NCBI GenBank assembly: GCA_034435675.1
Contig: DAOTWP010000296.1
Location: forward strand, 1 to 48,318
Length of the DNA: 48,318 nucleotides
Origin: DAOTWP01 sp034435675
GTDB lineage: Bacteria > Chloroflexota > Anaerolineae > Aggregatilineales > Phototrophicaceae
Direction of reading: 5' to 3'
The position numbers and the translations under genes are program-made. The notes under the pieces are model-generated. The model worked only from the letters and a program-made list of their open reading frames with translations. It was not told where the DNA came from and did not search any database. Positions 1 to 8,400 of this stretch are shown one piece after another (the first letter of the stretch is position 1; each line of letters opens with the position of its first letter).

Positions 1-1464
1 CAAAATCTAGAACGCATTTACGCTTTCTGGGGGGCGCTGCGGCTGGGCGCGGTGCCGTCCATGTTCCCCACGCTGACCGAAAAACTCGATCCGGCGCTCT
101 ACAGGCAGAACATGGCGGCACTGGTGGCGCATTCCGGCGCGCGGGTGGTACTGACCAGCGATGCCTTTGCGCCGGAACTGGCGGGTGTGGTTGGCTGCAC
201 CGTGCTGGGCAGCAGCGCCTTGCACGCCGCCGGACAGGCAGCTACCAGCGTTGACCATGCCCCAGCAGCGCAGGAAATCGCCTTCTTGCAGCATTCCAGC
301 GGCACTACAGGCTTGCAGAAAGGCGTGGCGCTTTCGCACACGGCAGTGTTGAACCAACTGGCGAATTATGCCGACTCACTGGCGCTCACCCCGGCAGATG
401 TGGTCGTTAGCTGGCTGCCGCTGTATCACGATATGGGGCTGATTGCCGGGTTCTTGCTCCCGCTGGTGCAGGGCATTCCGCTGGTGCTGATGTCGCCCTT
501 CGACTGGGTCAGCCACCCGGCGCTGTTGTTCCGCGCCATTCACACGCACGGCGGGACACTGTGCTGGCTGCCTAACTTCGCCTACAACCACTGCGCCCGG
601 CGGGTACGTGACCGCGACATCGAGGGACTCTCGCTGGCGACGCTGCGCGCCTTCGTCAATTGTTCCGAGCCAGTGCACGCCGACAGCCACCACCTGTTTG
701 CCGAACGTTTCGCGGCAATCGGTATGACGCCGCAAAAACTCGCCGTCAGTTATGCAATGGCGGAAAATGTCTTTGCGGTGACGCAGACGCCCCCCGGTAT
801 ACCGCCGCCGATGGATACAGTTGACCGGCACGCGCTGGAAGATGCGCGCCGCGCTGTGCCAGTCACAGCAGAACACCCCGGCGCGGTAGTCAGGGTTTCC
901 TGCGGGCGGGCAATTCCCGGCACACACGTGCAGGTGCTCAGCCCGGATGGCACGCTGCTGCCCGAACGCAGTGTGGGTGAACTGGCAATTAAAAGCGACT
1001 GCCTGCTGACGGGCTATTACAACCGCGACGATTTGCAGCCTTTCACGCCGGAGGGCTGGTATCTCACCGGGGATATGGGCTACCTCGCAGACGAGGAAGT
1101 TTATGTCATCGGACGCAAGAAAGACCTGATTATCAACGGCGGCAAGAATCTCTACCCGCAGGATCTAGAGGCGCTGGTCAACACCGTGCCCGGCGTGCAT
1201 CCGGGGCGCGCGGTGGTCTTTGGCGTGCCGGACGAGCGCGAAGGCACGGAGCTGATCGCTGTGATCGCGGAAGTGGATGCTCCTGATGATGAAGCGGCGC
1301 ATAAGCAGATCATGACGGCAATTCGCCAGGTAATTGTGCGTGGGGCGGGGGTAACGGCGACCTATGTGCAGTTGGTGGATGAAAAATGGTTAATCAAGAC
1401 TTCCAGCGGAAAAATTGCCCGCGCCGCCAACCGTGAGAAATGGCTGACAGCGCGGCAGGAGTGA
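1..1464 (+). CDS. Fatty-acyl-AMP ligase-like adenylate-forming enzyme (5' end outside window)
   Basis: The reading frame is open from the first base, so the N-terminus lies upstream; 487 residues are visible. It belongs to the ANL superfamily, which activates carboxylic acids with ATP to acyl-adenylates. Visible motifs (window residues): the P-loop HSSGTTGLQKG near 98, WLPLYHDMG near 137, PNFAY with paired Arg near 191, YLTGDMG near 354, GRKKDLIINGGKN near 371, and the C-terminal catalytic Lys in TSSGKIA at 471. The LPLYHDMGL and PNFAYNHCARR blocks are typical of fatty-acyl-AMP ligases (FAAL), which hand lipid chains to carrier proteins rather than to CoA. No carrier domain follows; the gene ends 50 bases before a convergent glycosyltransferase. 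Long-chain acyl-CoA ligase is the main alternative. The assignment to ANL is secure; FAAL versus CoA ligase is inference from motifs. Confidence 0.88.
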   Translation, partial: QNLERIYAFWGALRLGAVPSMFPTLTEKLDPALYRQNMAALVAHSGARVVLTSDAFAPELAGVVGCTVLGSSALHAAGQAATSVDHAPAAQEIAFLQHSSGTTGLQKGVALSHTAVLNQLANYADSLALTPADVVVSWLPLYHDMGLIAGFLLPLVQGIPLVLMSPFDWVSHPALLFRAIHTHGGTLCWLPNFAYNHCARRVRDRDIEGLSLATLRAFVNCSEPVHADSHHLFAERFAAIGMTPQKLAVSYAMAENVFAVTQTPPGIPPPMDTVDRHALEDARRAVPVTAEHPGAVVRVSCGRAIPGTHVQVLSPDGTLLPERSVGELAIKSDCLLTGYYNRDDLQPFTPEGWYLTGDMGYLADEEVYVIGRKKDLIINGGKNLYPQDLEALVNTVPGVHPGRAVVFGVPDEREGTELIAVIAEVDAPDDEAAHKQIMTAIRQVIVRGAGVTATYVQLVDEKWLIKTSSGKIARAANREKWLTARQE

Positions 1465-1481
1465 GGACGGTTCGCGTCAGG

Positions 1482-1506
1482 CGGGCGCAGGCGGTGCGCT
1501 TGCCCG
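1482..1506. terminator. Possible hairpin between convergent genes
   Basis: CGGGC and GCCCG arms with an inner GCA/TGC pairing sit in the 50-base gap between two convergent genes. There is no T-tract, so this is only a weak terminator candidate. Confidence 0.3.
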
Positions 1507-1514
1507 TCAGTCCG

Positions 1515-2252
1515 TTAATTGACAAAGCGGTATTTCAGCAGTGCCCACAGTGCTTTGGGCGCGTCGTGCCATTTGATCTTCTTGCCTTCGTCCCACTCGC
1601 GCCCGTTATACGAAATCGGCACTTCGTAGATACGAATGCCCTGCTTGAGCACCTTCGCAGTGAACTCCGGCTCGAATTCAAAACCCCGCGCACGGATGTG
1701 CATGCCCGCCACGACCTCGGCACGGAAAACCTTGTAGCACGTTTCCATGTCGCTGAGGATGGCGTTGTAAAGGATGTTCGTCGCCAGCGTCAGAATCTTG
1801 TTGGCAACCATATTCCAGAAGTTCATCGCCTTGCGCGGTCCACCCAAAAACCGCGACCCATAGACCACTGTGGCGATGCCTTCCTGAAGTGGCTTAATCA
1901 GCACCGGATAATCGCGCGGGTCATATTCCAGATCAGCATCCTGAATCAGAAAAATATCGCTGGTGGCTGCCTTGAACCCCGTGACCAGCGCCGCGCCTTT
2001 GCCCTGATTGTGACTGTGATAAATGATGCGCAGATGCGGGTGCTGCTGCGCCTCAATACGCTTGAGAATATCGCGCGTACCATCTACAGAACCATCGTCC
2101 ACAATCACAATTTCATCTGCCAGCCCCACTGCTTCGACACGTTCCAGGACGGCTTCGATGGTCTGCGCCTCGTTATAACAGGGAATAACGACGCTGAGGG
2201 TCAGGCGGCGGTTGGGAGCGCTGTGTTCCAATGTCGCGGGTTTCGCTTGCAT
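1515..2252 (-). CDS. Family 2 glycosyltransferase (dolichol-phosphate mannosyltransferase-like)
   Basis: This 245-residue cytoplasmic enzyme has the GT-A nucleotide-sugar fold of family GT2. Visible landmarks are VVIPCYNE at about residues 20-27, VDDGSVDGT near 51, and the metal-binding DAD in QDADLEYDPRDYP near 103. It has no membrane segments, unlike GT2 proteins with GtrA-type tails. The DPM1/polyprenol-phosphate branch fits the length and the DADLEYDP block; such enzymes move a sugar onto a lipid carrier for envelope glycans or glycoproteins. The ATG has AGGAA 5 bases upstream. An extended -10 lies about 75 bases upstream of the start. The gene is convergent with the acyl-AMP ligase. The acceptor and donor cannot be told from sequence. 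Confidence 0.9.
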   Translation of the reverse strand: MQAKPATLEHSAPNRRLTLSVVIPCYNEAQTIEAVLERVEAVGLADEIVIVDDGSVDGTRDILKRIEAQQHPHLRIIYHSHNQGKGAALVTGFKAATSDIFLIQDADLEYDPRDYPVLIKPLQEGIATVVYGSRFLGGPRKAMNFWNMVANKILTLATNILYNAILSDMETCYKVFRAEVVAGMHIRARGFEFEPEFTAKVLKQGIRIYEVPISYNGREWDEGKKIKWHDAPKALWALLKYRFVN

Positions 2253-2326
2253 ACAGGTTCCTCATGTCCAAATGTTTGCAGTACGAGCAAAGCCACGCGC
2301 CCGCACTGGTTGCCAGAACAGGCGGC

Positions 2327-2335
2327 ATTATAGCA
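2327..2335 (-). promoter_or_regulatory. Extended -10 promoter of the GT2 gene
   Basis: Read on the minus strand this is TGCTATAAT, a perfect -10 with the TG extension. No good -35 is present, as is usual for extended -10 promoters. The predicted leader is about 68 bases. Confidence 0.6.
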
Positions 2336-2385
2336 CAGCACAACACAACGACCAGACCTTGTACCGCGCAGCATACGCCCACCGA

Positions 2386-3438
2386 TCAGGCGATGTTTTG
2401 CAGCCAGACCTCGACCAGCAGCGGGCGATGGTCGCTGCTGCCCGACAAATTGCCCACCTGCGCCGTGCGCACCTGTAGATCGGCTGATACGAACACGTAG
2501 TCAATCCGTGCGAGAGGTGGCACTGCCGATGCTGCCCCGGCGCGCTGCCCCCACGAGGGGTAGGTGAAACCGAAGCCGCCGCCCACGACGGCAAACGCAT
2601 CCGTATAACGCTGTGCCAGCAGCCCGTAATCTGCCGTCAGCGGCGTGGCGTTAAAGTCACCGCCAAGCAGCACCGCGCCGCGCTCCTCCGCCGCCCACGC
2701 CAGCAGCGCCGCCACCTGCGCGTTACGTTCCGCTTGCAGGCTCAGGGACATGGGCGGGTAAGTGTGCATGTTGAATACTGCCAGCGCCATCCCGCCAGCA
2801 TCCAGCGTCACACGCTGCTGTCCCAGCCCGATCAGGCGATATGCGTCTGCTGTGATCGGATAGCGGCTGAGGATGCCCAGCCCGGCGTAACCATTGCGTT
2901 GATCGGGATGCAGCGCCATGTACGGATACTGTGCGGACAGCGCCGCGAACTGAGCCGCCGCGTCCGGCAGCAGCTCTTGCAGCAGCACCACGTCAGCGCC
3001 GGACTGGCGCACCAGTTCGACCACATCGGGCTGTGTGGAGCGCGCCAGATTGAAGGTCAGCACCCGCAGTGATGTGCTGCTAGCAGCGGCAGCAGCAGTT
3101 GTGCGGGGAACGAAGCCGGGTAGATAGACAATCAGACAAACGATCAGCGCGGGCAGTGCCGCCAGCAGCATGCGCCAGCGCCGCAGCAGCCCCAGTGTCA
3201 GCGCTGCCGGCAGTGTGCCCAGCAGCAGCAGGTGCAGGATGTTGACGAGCCAGCCCAGCAGCAGCCACTGTTCACCCACGACCAGCCACAGCAGCACAAA
3301 CCCGCTGACGCTGATGACATAGGCATAGAGCATGGCGAGCAGCGTGTTTTTCGCAATCTGTTCAAGAGCAATGCCCGGATTCTGAATGATGTCCTCCTTC
3401 AGAATTTGGTCTTTCGCGTGCGTCTGGATAGTATACAC
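2386..3438 (-). CDS. Membrane-anchored endonuclease/exonuclease/phosphatase (EEP) family protein
   Basis: The protein has 350 residues. About three hydrophobic segments in the first 110 residues anchor it in the membrane. The rest is an EEP (DNase I-like) fold, probably facing outward or periplasm-side. Catalytic landmarks are visible: the Asn in LTFNLAR, the Glu in VVLLQE, FNMHTYPP, GGDFNAT, the Asp in RIDYVF and the terminal SDHRPL. EEP enzymes cleave phosphodiester or phosphomonoester bonds in nucleic acids, phosphoinositides or sphingomyelin; the substrate is unknown here. The listed start is a GTG at 3438 with a poor ribosome site. A strong AAGGAGG (3393-3399) sits 5 bases before an in-frame ATT at 3385-3387, which may be the real start. 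A paralogue lies at 40727-41821. Confidence 0.85.
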   Translation of the reverse strand: MYTIQTHAKDQILKEDIIQNPGIALEQIAKNTLLAMLYAYVISVSGFVLLWLVVGEQWLLLGWLVNILHLLLLGTLPAALTLGLLRRWRMLLAALPALIVCLIVYLPGFVPRTTAAAAASSTSLRVLTFNLARSTQPDVVELVRQSGADVVLLQELLPDAAAQFAALSAQYPYMALHPDQRNGYAGLGILSRYPITADAYRLIGLGQQRVTLDAGGMALAVFNMHTYPPMSLSLQAERNAQVAALLAWAAEERGAVLLGGDFNATPLTADYGLLAQRYTDAFAVVGGGFGFTYPSWGQRAGAASAVPPLARIDYVFVSADLQVRTAQVGNLSGSSDHRPLLVEVWLQNIA

Positions 3439-3487
3439 ACAGACCCCGCCAACAGGCGCACCAACACGCCTGGCTCATGATCCGCGC

Positions 3488-3515
3488 TTGCGGTTTCGCC
3501 GGGTTCGGTTATCAT
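3488..3515 (+). promoter_or_regulatory. Likely promoter of the secreted SH3 protein
   Basis: TTGCGG (3488-3493), a 16-base spacer and TATCAT (3510-3515) fit a sigma70-type promoter. The predicted transcript start is near 3522, leaving a short leader before the ATG at 3557. Confidence 0.45.
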
Positions 3516-3556
3516 GCAGTTTGAAAAAGACGTGCATCATGATGGGATACAGGCAT

Positions 3557-5104
3557 ATGTCTCGCAAAACACTGCTGTTGATTACGCTCCTGCTGGTGCT
3601 GCCCCTGATGGCATTCAGCAGCCAGGCACAGGTCGCCCCCTTCGCACAGGCAGGCGATGATGCCGCTTGTCCGGCGATTGTCGAAGACGCATTGGCTTCG
3701 ATTGCCGATAACTGCGAAGGGTTGGGACGCAATTCTGCGTGTTATGGCTATACCAGTGTCAGCGCCGCATTTGCCGAGGAAGTCAGCGCGGATGTTTTTG
3801 TCCAGCCTGCTGACCGCGTCGAACTGGCGCAACTGCTGAGCATTCAGACCGCGCCGCTGGATGTTAGCCTCAATCAGTGGGGCATCGCGGTGATGAATGT
3901 GCAGGCTAACCTGCCCAGCACCATCCCCGGTCAGGGAGTCGTGTTTATGCTGCTGGGCGACACGACGGTCAGCAGCGCCGTTCCCGCTGATGAAGCTTTC
4001 ATCGCGGCAGAACCGATTCCGGTGGCAATCAACACGCGCGCGAATATCCGCACGGGTCCGGGCGCAGGCTTTAACGTGCTGGCGGTGGTCGAACAGGGGA
4101 CGATGGTTGAAGCAGATGCCGTGACCGAGTTTGGTCTGTGGGTTCGCGTGATGTATGAAGGACAAATTGGCTGGGCTTCGGAAGTGCTGATCGACGAAGA
4201 TATCAGCAGCCTGCCGGTCATCTCCGAGGGTGCGCGTTCCCCCATGCAGGCGTTTTACTTTACTACCGGTATCGGTCAACCGACCTGTCAGCAGGCACCC
4301 AATGTCCTGTTGATTCAGGGTCCGCAGGAAATTACGGTCGATCTGACGGTGAATGAAGCCAGCATCCGCATCAGTTCAACTGTGCTGCTGGAAACCCTCA
4401 ACGAAAACACCATGCAGATTACTGTTATTGACGGACAGGCACTGGTCAATAATCTGCTGGTGCCCGCGGGCTTTAAGGCAACCGCGCCGATTATCCCAGG
4501 TAATGGTCAGACGCAGATCAGCGGGCAGCCCGCGCCGGTGATTGACGGCGCATGGTCCGGTTGCGAGCCGCTGGATGAGGCAGACCGCGCCCGGATTACG
4601 ATGCTGACGGGTATCCCCGCCGACCTGCTGCACTACTCAATTGAAATCCCCGCAGAAACCAGTGCGGAATGTGGCGCACCCTCCAGTTCGCAACCGGGCG
4701 ACAGCAGCGCAGGCGACAGCGGCGCAGGCGACAGCGGCGCAGGCGGCAGCAGCGCTACCGAAGAAGCAACTCAACCTGCCCCCGGCGGGATTGACTGTAC
4801 AGGGTTTGTCATCACTTACCCGCAGCCGGGTTTTGAAGTTCCCTATGGCAGCGCGCAGTTCTTCTGGGACCCGGCGCAGGGCGCAGCGCGGTATCGCGTG
4901 GTGGTGCTCGACTCCAGTGGGGGTGTGGTCGGCATCATCGAAACCGGCGATCCAACCACGACCGTATTTTTGGATACGACCCTCTGGTCTGGTGATTCTT
5001 TCCAGGCGGAGGTGCAGGCGCTGGACAGCGCGGGTAACTCTGTCTGCGCGACGCCGCGTGTGCCATTTATACGCGGACAGCGCTCTGAGGACGACGACGA
5101 TTAA
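3557..5104 (+). CDS. Secreted SH3b-domain protein with C-terminal Ig/FN3-like domain
   Basis: The chosen start gives MSRKTLLLITLLL, a typical signal peptide cleaved after SSQAQ. In-frame ATGs at 3539 and 3542 are possible but lengthen the signal awkwardly. The first 150 mature residues contain paired cysteines and resemble no family I can name. A bacterial SH3 domain follows (NIRTGPGAGFNVLAVVEQG to GWASEVLI), a fold that usually binds cell-wall peptides. Then comes a beta-rich stretch, a Gly/Ser/Asp linker of repeated GDSGA units (4687-4755), and a final domain of about 95 residues (YPQPGFEVPYG to RVPFIRG) with an FN3/Ig-like strand pattern. The tail is acidic (EDDDD). There is no lipobox or sorting signal, so it is probably secreted. 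Cell-surface adhesion or matrix function is inference. Confidence 0.82.
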   Translation: MSRKTLLLITLLLVLPLMAFSSQAQVAPFAQAGDDAACPAIVEDALASIADNCEGLGRNSACYGYTSVSAAFAEEVSADVFVQPADRVELAQLLSIQTAPLDVSLNQWGIAVMNVQANLPSTIPGQGVVFMLLGDTTVSSAVPADEAFIAAEPIPVAINTRANIRTGPGAGFNVLAVVEQGTMVEADAVTEFGLWVRVMYEGQIGWASEVLIDEDISSLPVISEGARSPMQAFYFTTGIGQPTCQQAPNVLLIQGPQEITVDLTVNEASIRISSTVLLETLNENTMQITVIDGQALVNNLLVPAGFKATAPIIPGNGQTQISGQPAPVIDGAWSGCEPLDEADRARITMLTGIPADLLHYSIEIPAETSAECGAPSSSQPGDSSAGDSGAGDSGAGGSSATEEATQPAPGGIDCTGFVITYPQPGFEVPYGSAQFFWDPAQGAARYRVVVLDSSGGVVGIIETGDPTTTVFLDTTLWSGDSFQAEVQALDSAGNSVCATPRVPFIRGQRSEDDDD

Positions 5105-5176
5105 ACCGGAACTGCGCAAGCTGCACACGCGGGGCTGCTAAGTGCTGCGCCGTGCAGCAGTATAGGGATTTGTAGG

Positions 5177-5212
5177 CTGGCAGAGGACAGAGTGTCTCTG
5201 CCAGTCTTGTTT
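5177..5212 (+). terminator. Rho-independent terminator of the SH3 gene
   Basis: CTGGCAGA pairs with TCTGCCAG and, after a one-base bulge, GACA pairs with TGTC around a 3-base loop. TCTTGTTT follows directly. It lies 73 bases after the stop codon at 5104. Confidence 0.75.
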
Positions 5213-5271
5213 CCATAAATGAACGATAGTAGTCCGACAAGATGAGCATGACACCCGATGCCCTTGTCTAA

Positions 5272-5442
5272 CCCTCACCCCCAAACCCTCTCCCGACCGT
5301 GCCTTCGGCACCAGGAGAGGGGCGAAACCCAATTGCCGGGGAGTTTCCCTCCCCCTCGCCCAGCCGCGAAGCGGCGTTGTGGAGAGGGGGACTGAGGGGG
5401 TGAGGGCTGTATCTGAGCAGTCAACTTAACCTTGTTGGTGTA
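5272..5442 (-). repeat. Dispersed palindromic repeat, copy A (complete)
   Basis: The element ends in inverted arms: CCCTCACCCCC near 5272-5282 and its complement GGGGGTGAGGG near 5396-5406, each followed inward by a CCCTCTCC-type block. A conserved tail of about 36 bases (through 5442) carries AAGGTTAAGTTGAC on the minus strand. Bases 5328-5442 match 39819-39933 in inverted orientation over 115 bases with about 9 differences. It encodes nothing recognisable. The arms suggest a REP- or MITE-like element that folds into a long hairpin. It fills most of the gap between the SH3 gene and the giant surface-protein gene. Confidence 0.8.
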
Positions 5443-5444
5443 AT

Positions 5445-5469
5445 GGGACGAGGTGCTGCACCCCGCCCC
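5445..5469 (-). terminator. GC-rich palindrome after the surface-protein gene
   Basis: GGGACGAGGTGC and GCACCCCGCCCC form a near-perfect palindrome with two mismatched pairs and almost no loop. It lies 28 bases past the stop of the 1431-residue protein and may end its transcript. No T-tract follows. Confidence 0.45.
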
Positions 5470-5496
5470 ATCAGGATGCGTCAACCGCACTACCCA

Positions 5497-8400
5497 TCAG
5501 CCGTCCGTGTCCGCAGGCGTAGTCTCCGGCAGGACACTCTCTTCTGACGCTTCCGGCGGCGGCTCAGCGGCATCACAGGCATCGCCTGTGCCGTCATTGT
5601 CGCCATCTGCCTGATCGGGGTTCGGCACGTCTACACAGTTATCACAGGCATCGCCCACACCGTCCTGATCGGCATCTGCCTGATCGGGGTTCGGTGTAAA
5701 CGCACAGTTGTCGCAGGCGTCTGCTACGCCATCCTGATCCGCATCTGCCTGATCCGGATTAGGGTTGTTAGGGCAGTTGTCGCAGACATCGCCCACGCCG
5801 TCCTGATCGGCATCCGCCTGATCGGGGTTGGGCGTGTTGAGGCAGTTGTCGCAGGCATCGCCCACACCATCCTGATCCGCATCTGCCTGATCTGAATTCG
5901 GTGTAAACGCACAGTTATCACAGACATCGCCCACGCCGTCCTGATCGGCATCCGCCTGATCGGGGTTGTAAGTGCCGGGACAATTATCCTCTGTATCGCC
6001 TATGCCGTCGTTATCGCCGTCCTGCATGACCACCACTTCATAGCAGTAGACTGCCTGGAAGAACACGCTGCCCCAGGGGTTGTTGCCCGCCTGCATCGTA
6101 TGCGCGAAGAGCAGGGTATGGTCGCCTGCGGTCAGCGCCAGCGGGAAGTTAAACGCCTGAACCTGATTATTCCCAAAGTCCGGGACGTTGCCAACACCGC
6201 TGCCATCAGCGCCGATGTTGAACGATTCGTTGTCCTGGTCAGTGCAGTCGGAATGCCCGGATGACGGGCAGTTCAGTTCGGGGTGTCCTACACGGCTGTT
6301 CACGAGCAGGTAGCTCTGCCCTGATGCTGCCTGTGGCAGGTTGAGGTTCAGGCTCTGCGTCTGCGGACCGCGCATGTTCAGTTCCAACCAGCCTGTGGTC
6401 AGGTTGACCTGCTGGAAACCGGCAGCGCAAACCAATGGCGCCACGCTGTAACGGTTGCCCAGGGTGACCTCGGTCGTCTGGTTAGCCACAACCTCGACCG
6501 CACCGCCGCCGTATTCCAGCGTCCATCCCTGCGCGAGTTCGGTCTCGGTCACGCTGTAGCTGCCGACGTTCAGGTTGTCCCAGGTGTAAGGTGTGCCGGG
6601 GGTCACGAGCTGGCAGTTGCCAGTCGGGTAAGCTGGTCCGGTGATGCATACATTGAATGCAACCGGCGCACTGTCACCGAGCGTCTGCTTGATGACTCGC
6701 AGGCTGCCAACAGGGACAATCGGTGGATCACAGGTATACGTCATTGCCAGACCGCCGCTGGTGAACGTATGGGTGCCGTAGCCTGCCGGGATGCTGATAT
6801 GTTCGCCTGCGCCAAGCTGGAAGCTGCCTGCGGTCACGCCGTCAAGCGCGTAGGACTGCGCGCCAGGAGTAATGCCGGTGTTGTTGACGATGAAGACCAC
6901 GCCCTGATCGTTGCACAGGGCATTCACCACGAAATACGGCGGATCATTCGCCGTGTAGGTAGCGGTGTAGGTGGGGCTAGGGAGTGGCGTATTGGTCGGC
7001 TGTGGCGTATTGGTCGGCATTTGGGTAGCAGTAGCAGTGGGTGGCGGCGCGGCGACATAGCAGTACAGCACCCGGAACGAGACGCTGCCCCAGGGGTTGT
7101 TGCCGCCCGCAGGCGTGTGCGTAAACGTCACCGTGTTGACACCTTCTGCCAGCACCAGCGGGAAGCTGAACGGCAGTACCTGGTTGTTGCCGTGATCGGG
7201 CACATTGCCGACAAATGCGCCGCTGCTGAACACATCGAACGACTCGTTGTCCTGGTCGCCGCAGGCTGACTCGCCTGACGACGGGCAGTTCAACTGTGGA
7301 TGTCCGACGCGGCTCTGCACCAGCAGGTGACTGCCCGCGCCAGCAGCATCCGGCAGATTGAAGTCGAGCGTCCGCGACATGGGTCCACGCAGATTCAGTT
7401 CCAGCCATTCCAGCCACTGCGGGTGCGGGTATCCCTCCACAGGGATGATTGAGGTGTATCCCGGTGGACAGGTCAGCCGTTCCTCGCGATAGTGGTTTTC
7501 GAGGATCACCTGGGTATTTTGCCCATTGGCGACTTGCACGCTGCCTTCACCACTCCGCACGTACCAGCCTGCCGCCTGATCGACCTCGTCCACCGTATAG
7601 CTGCCGGGGAGCAGGCTCGACCATGTGTAGGGCGCGCCGGGAGCAACGAACTGACAGTTGCCGCCGGGGTGGCTCGGTCCGCTGATGCACACGCGGAAGC
7701 GCACCGCGGCGCTGCTGCCGACTGCCTGCTTAAACACGGTCAGGCTGCCGGACGGTGTTAGCTCGAATGCGCCGATGTCACAGCCTGCGCCCTGCGGACG
7801 GGTCACGCCGCGCTGGTCTGCTGCCTCGCAGAATGCCTCGTCAGCGGCATCAATCGCCGGGCTGCCGGGTTGCAGCGCGTGCGTTTGCGTTGTGCCGGGG
7901 GCATTCAGTGCCAGCGGTGCCAGCAGCGGATCGCCATTCAACGTGGCGAAGCAGGTGTCGTCTTCCACCAGGTTGAAACCACCCGGCAGCACCGTGCCGC
8001 CCATGTTCACACAGTCGCCATTGCTGCTGTCGGCAATCAGGCTGTTGATCAGATGCAGCGTGCCGAGGTTGTACACGCCGCCGCCCTGTGCACTGGCGCT
8101 GTTGTCGGCAAGCGTGACCTGTATCAGGCTCACCATGCCGCCCGCAGCATTGTAGACGCCGCCGCCAAGGTTATTCGCCAGTGGATCGGTGGGGAATGCA
8201 GCGCTGTTGCCGCTGACCGTGCTGTTGGTCAGCAGGGCAGTGCCGCTGTTGTAGATGCCCCCGCCAGCGCGCCAGGTATGATTCCGCGCGATGGTGCTGT
8301 GATTGACGATCAGCGTACCTGTGTTGAAAATGCCACCACCGTCCGTCTGTGCGTTGTTGGACGCTACCGTCGAGACGTTCAGCGTAGCATCCCCGGCGTT

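Noticed and set aside
1440..2333. 297-codon plus-strand frame opposite the glycosyltransferase
   Set aside because: It lies antisense to a clear GT2 gene, lacks a ribosome site and has no recognisable domain. High GC leaves such frames open by chance.
4687..4755. Short tandem DNA repeat
   Set aside because: It is the coding sequence of a GDSGA linker in the SH3 protein, not an independent element.
5600..5990. Regular DNA repeats that look like a CRISPR array
   Set aside because: The repeats encode DADQDGVGD thrombospondin type 3 units in frame, are of degenerate sequence and have no unique spacers.
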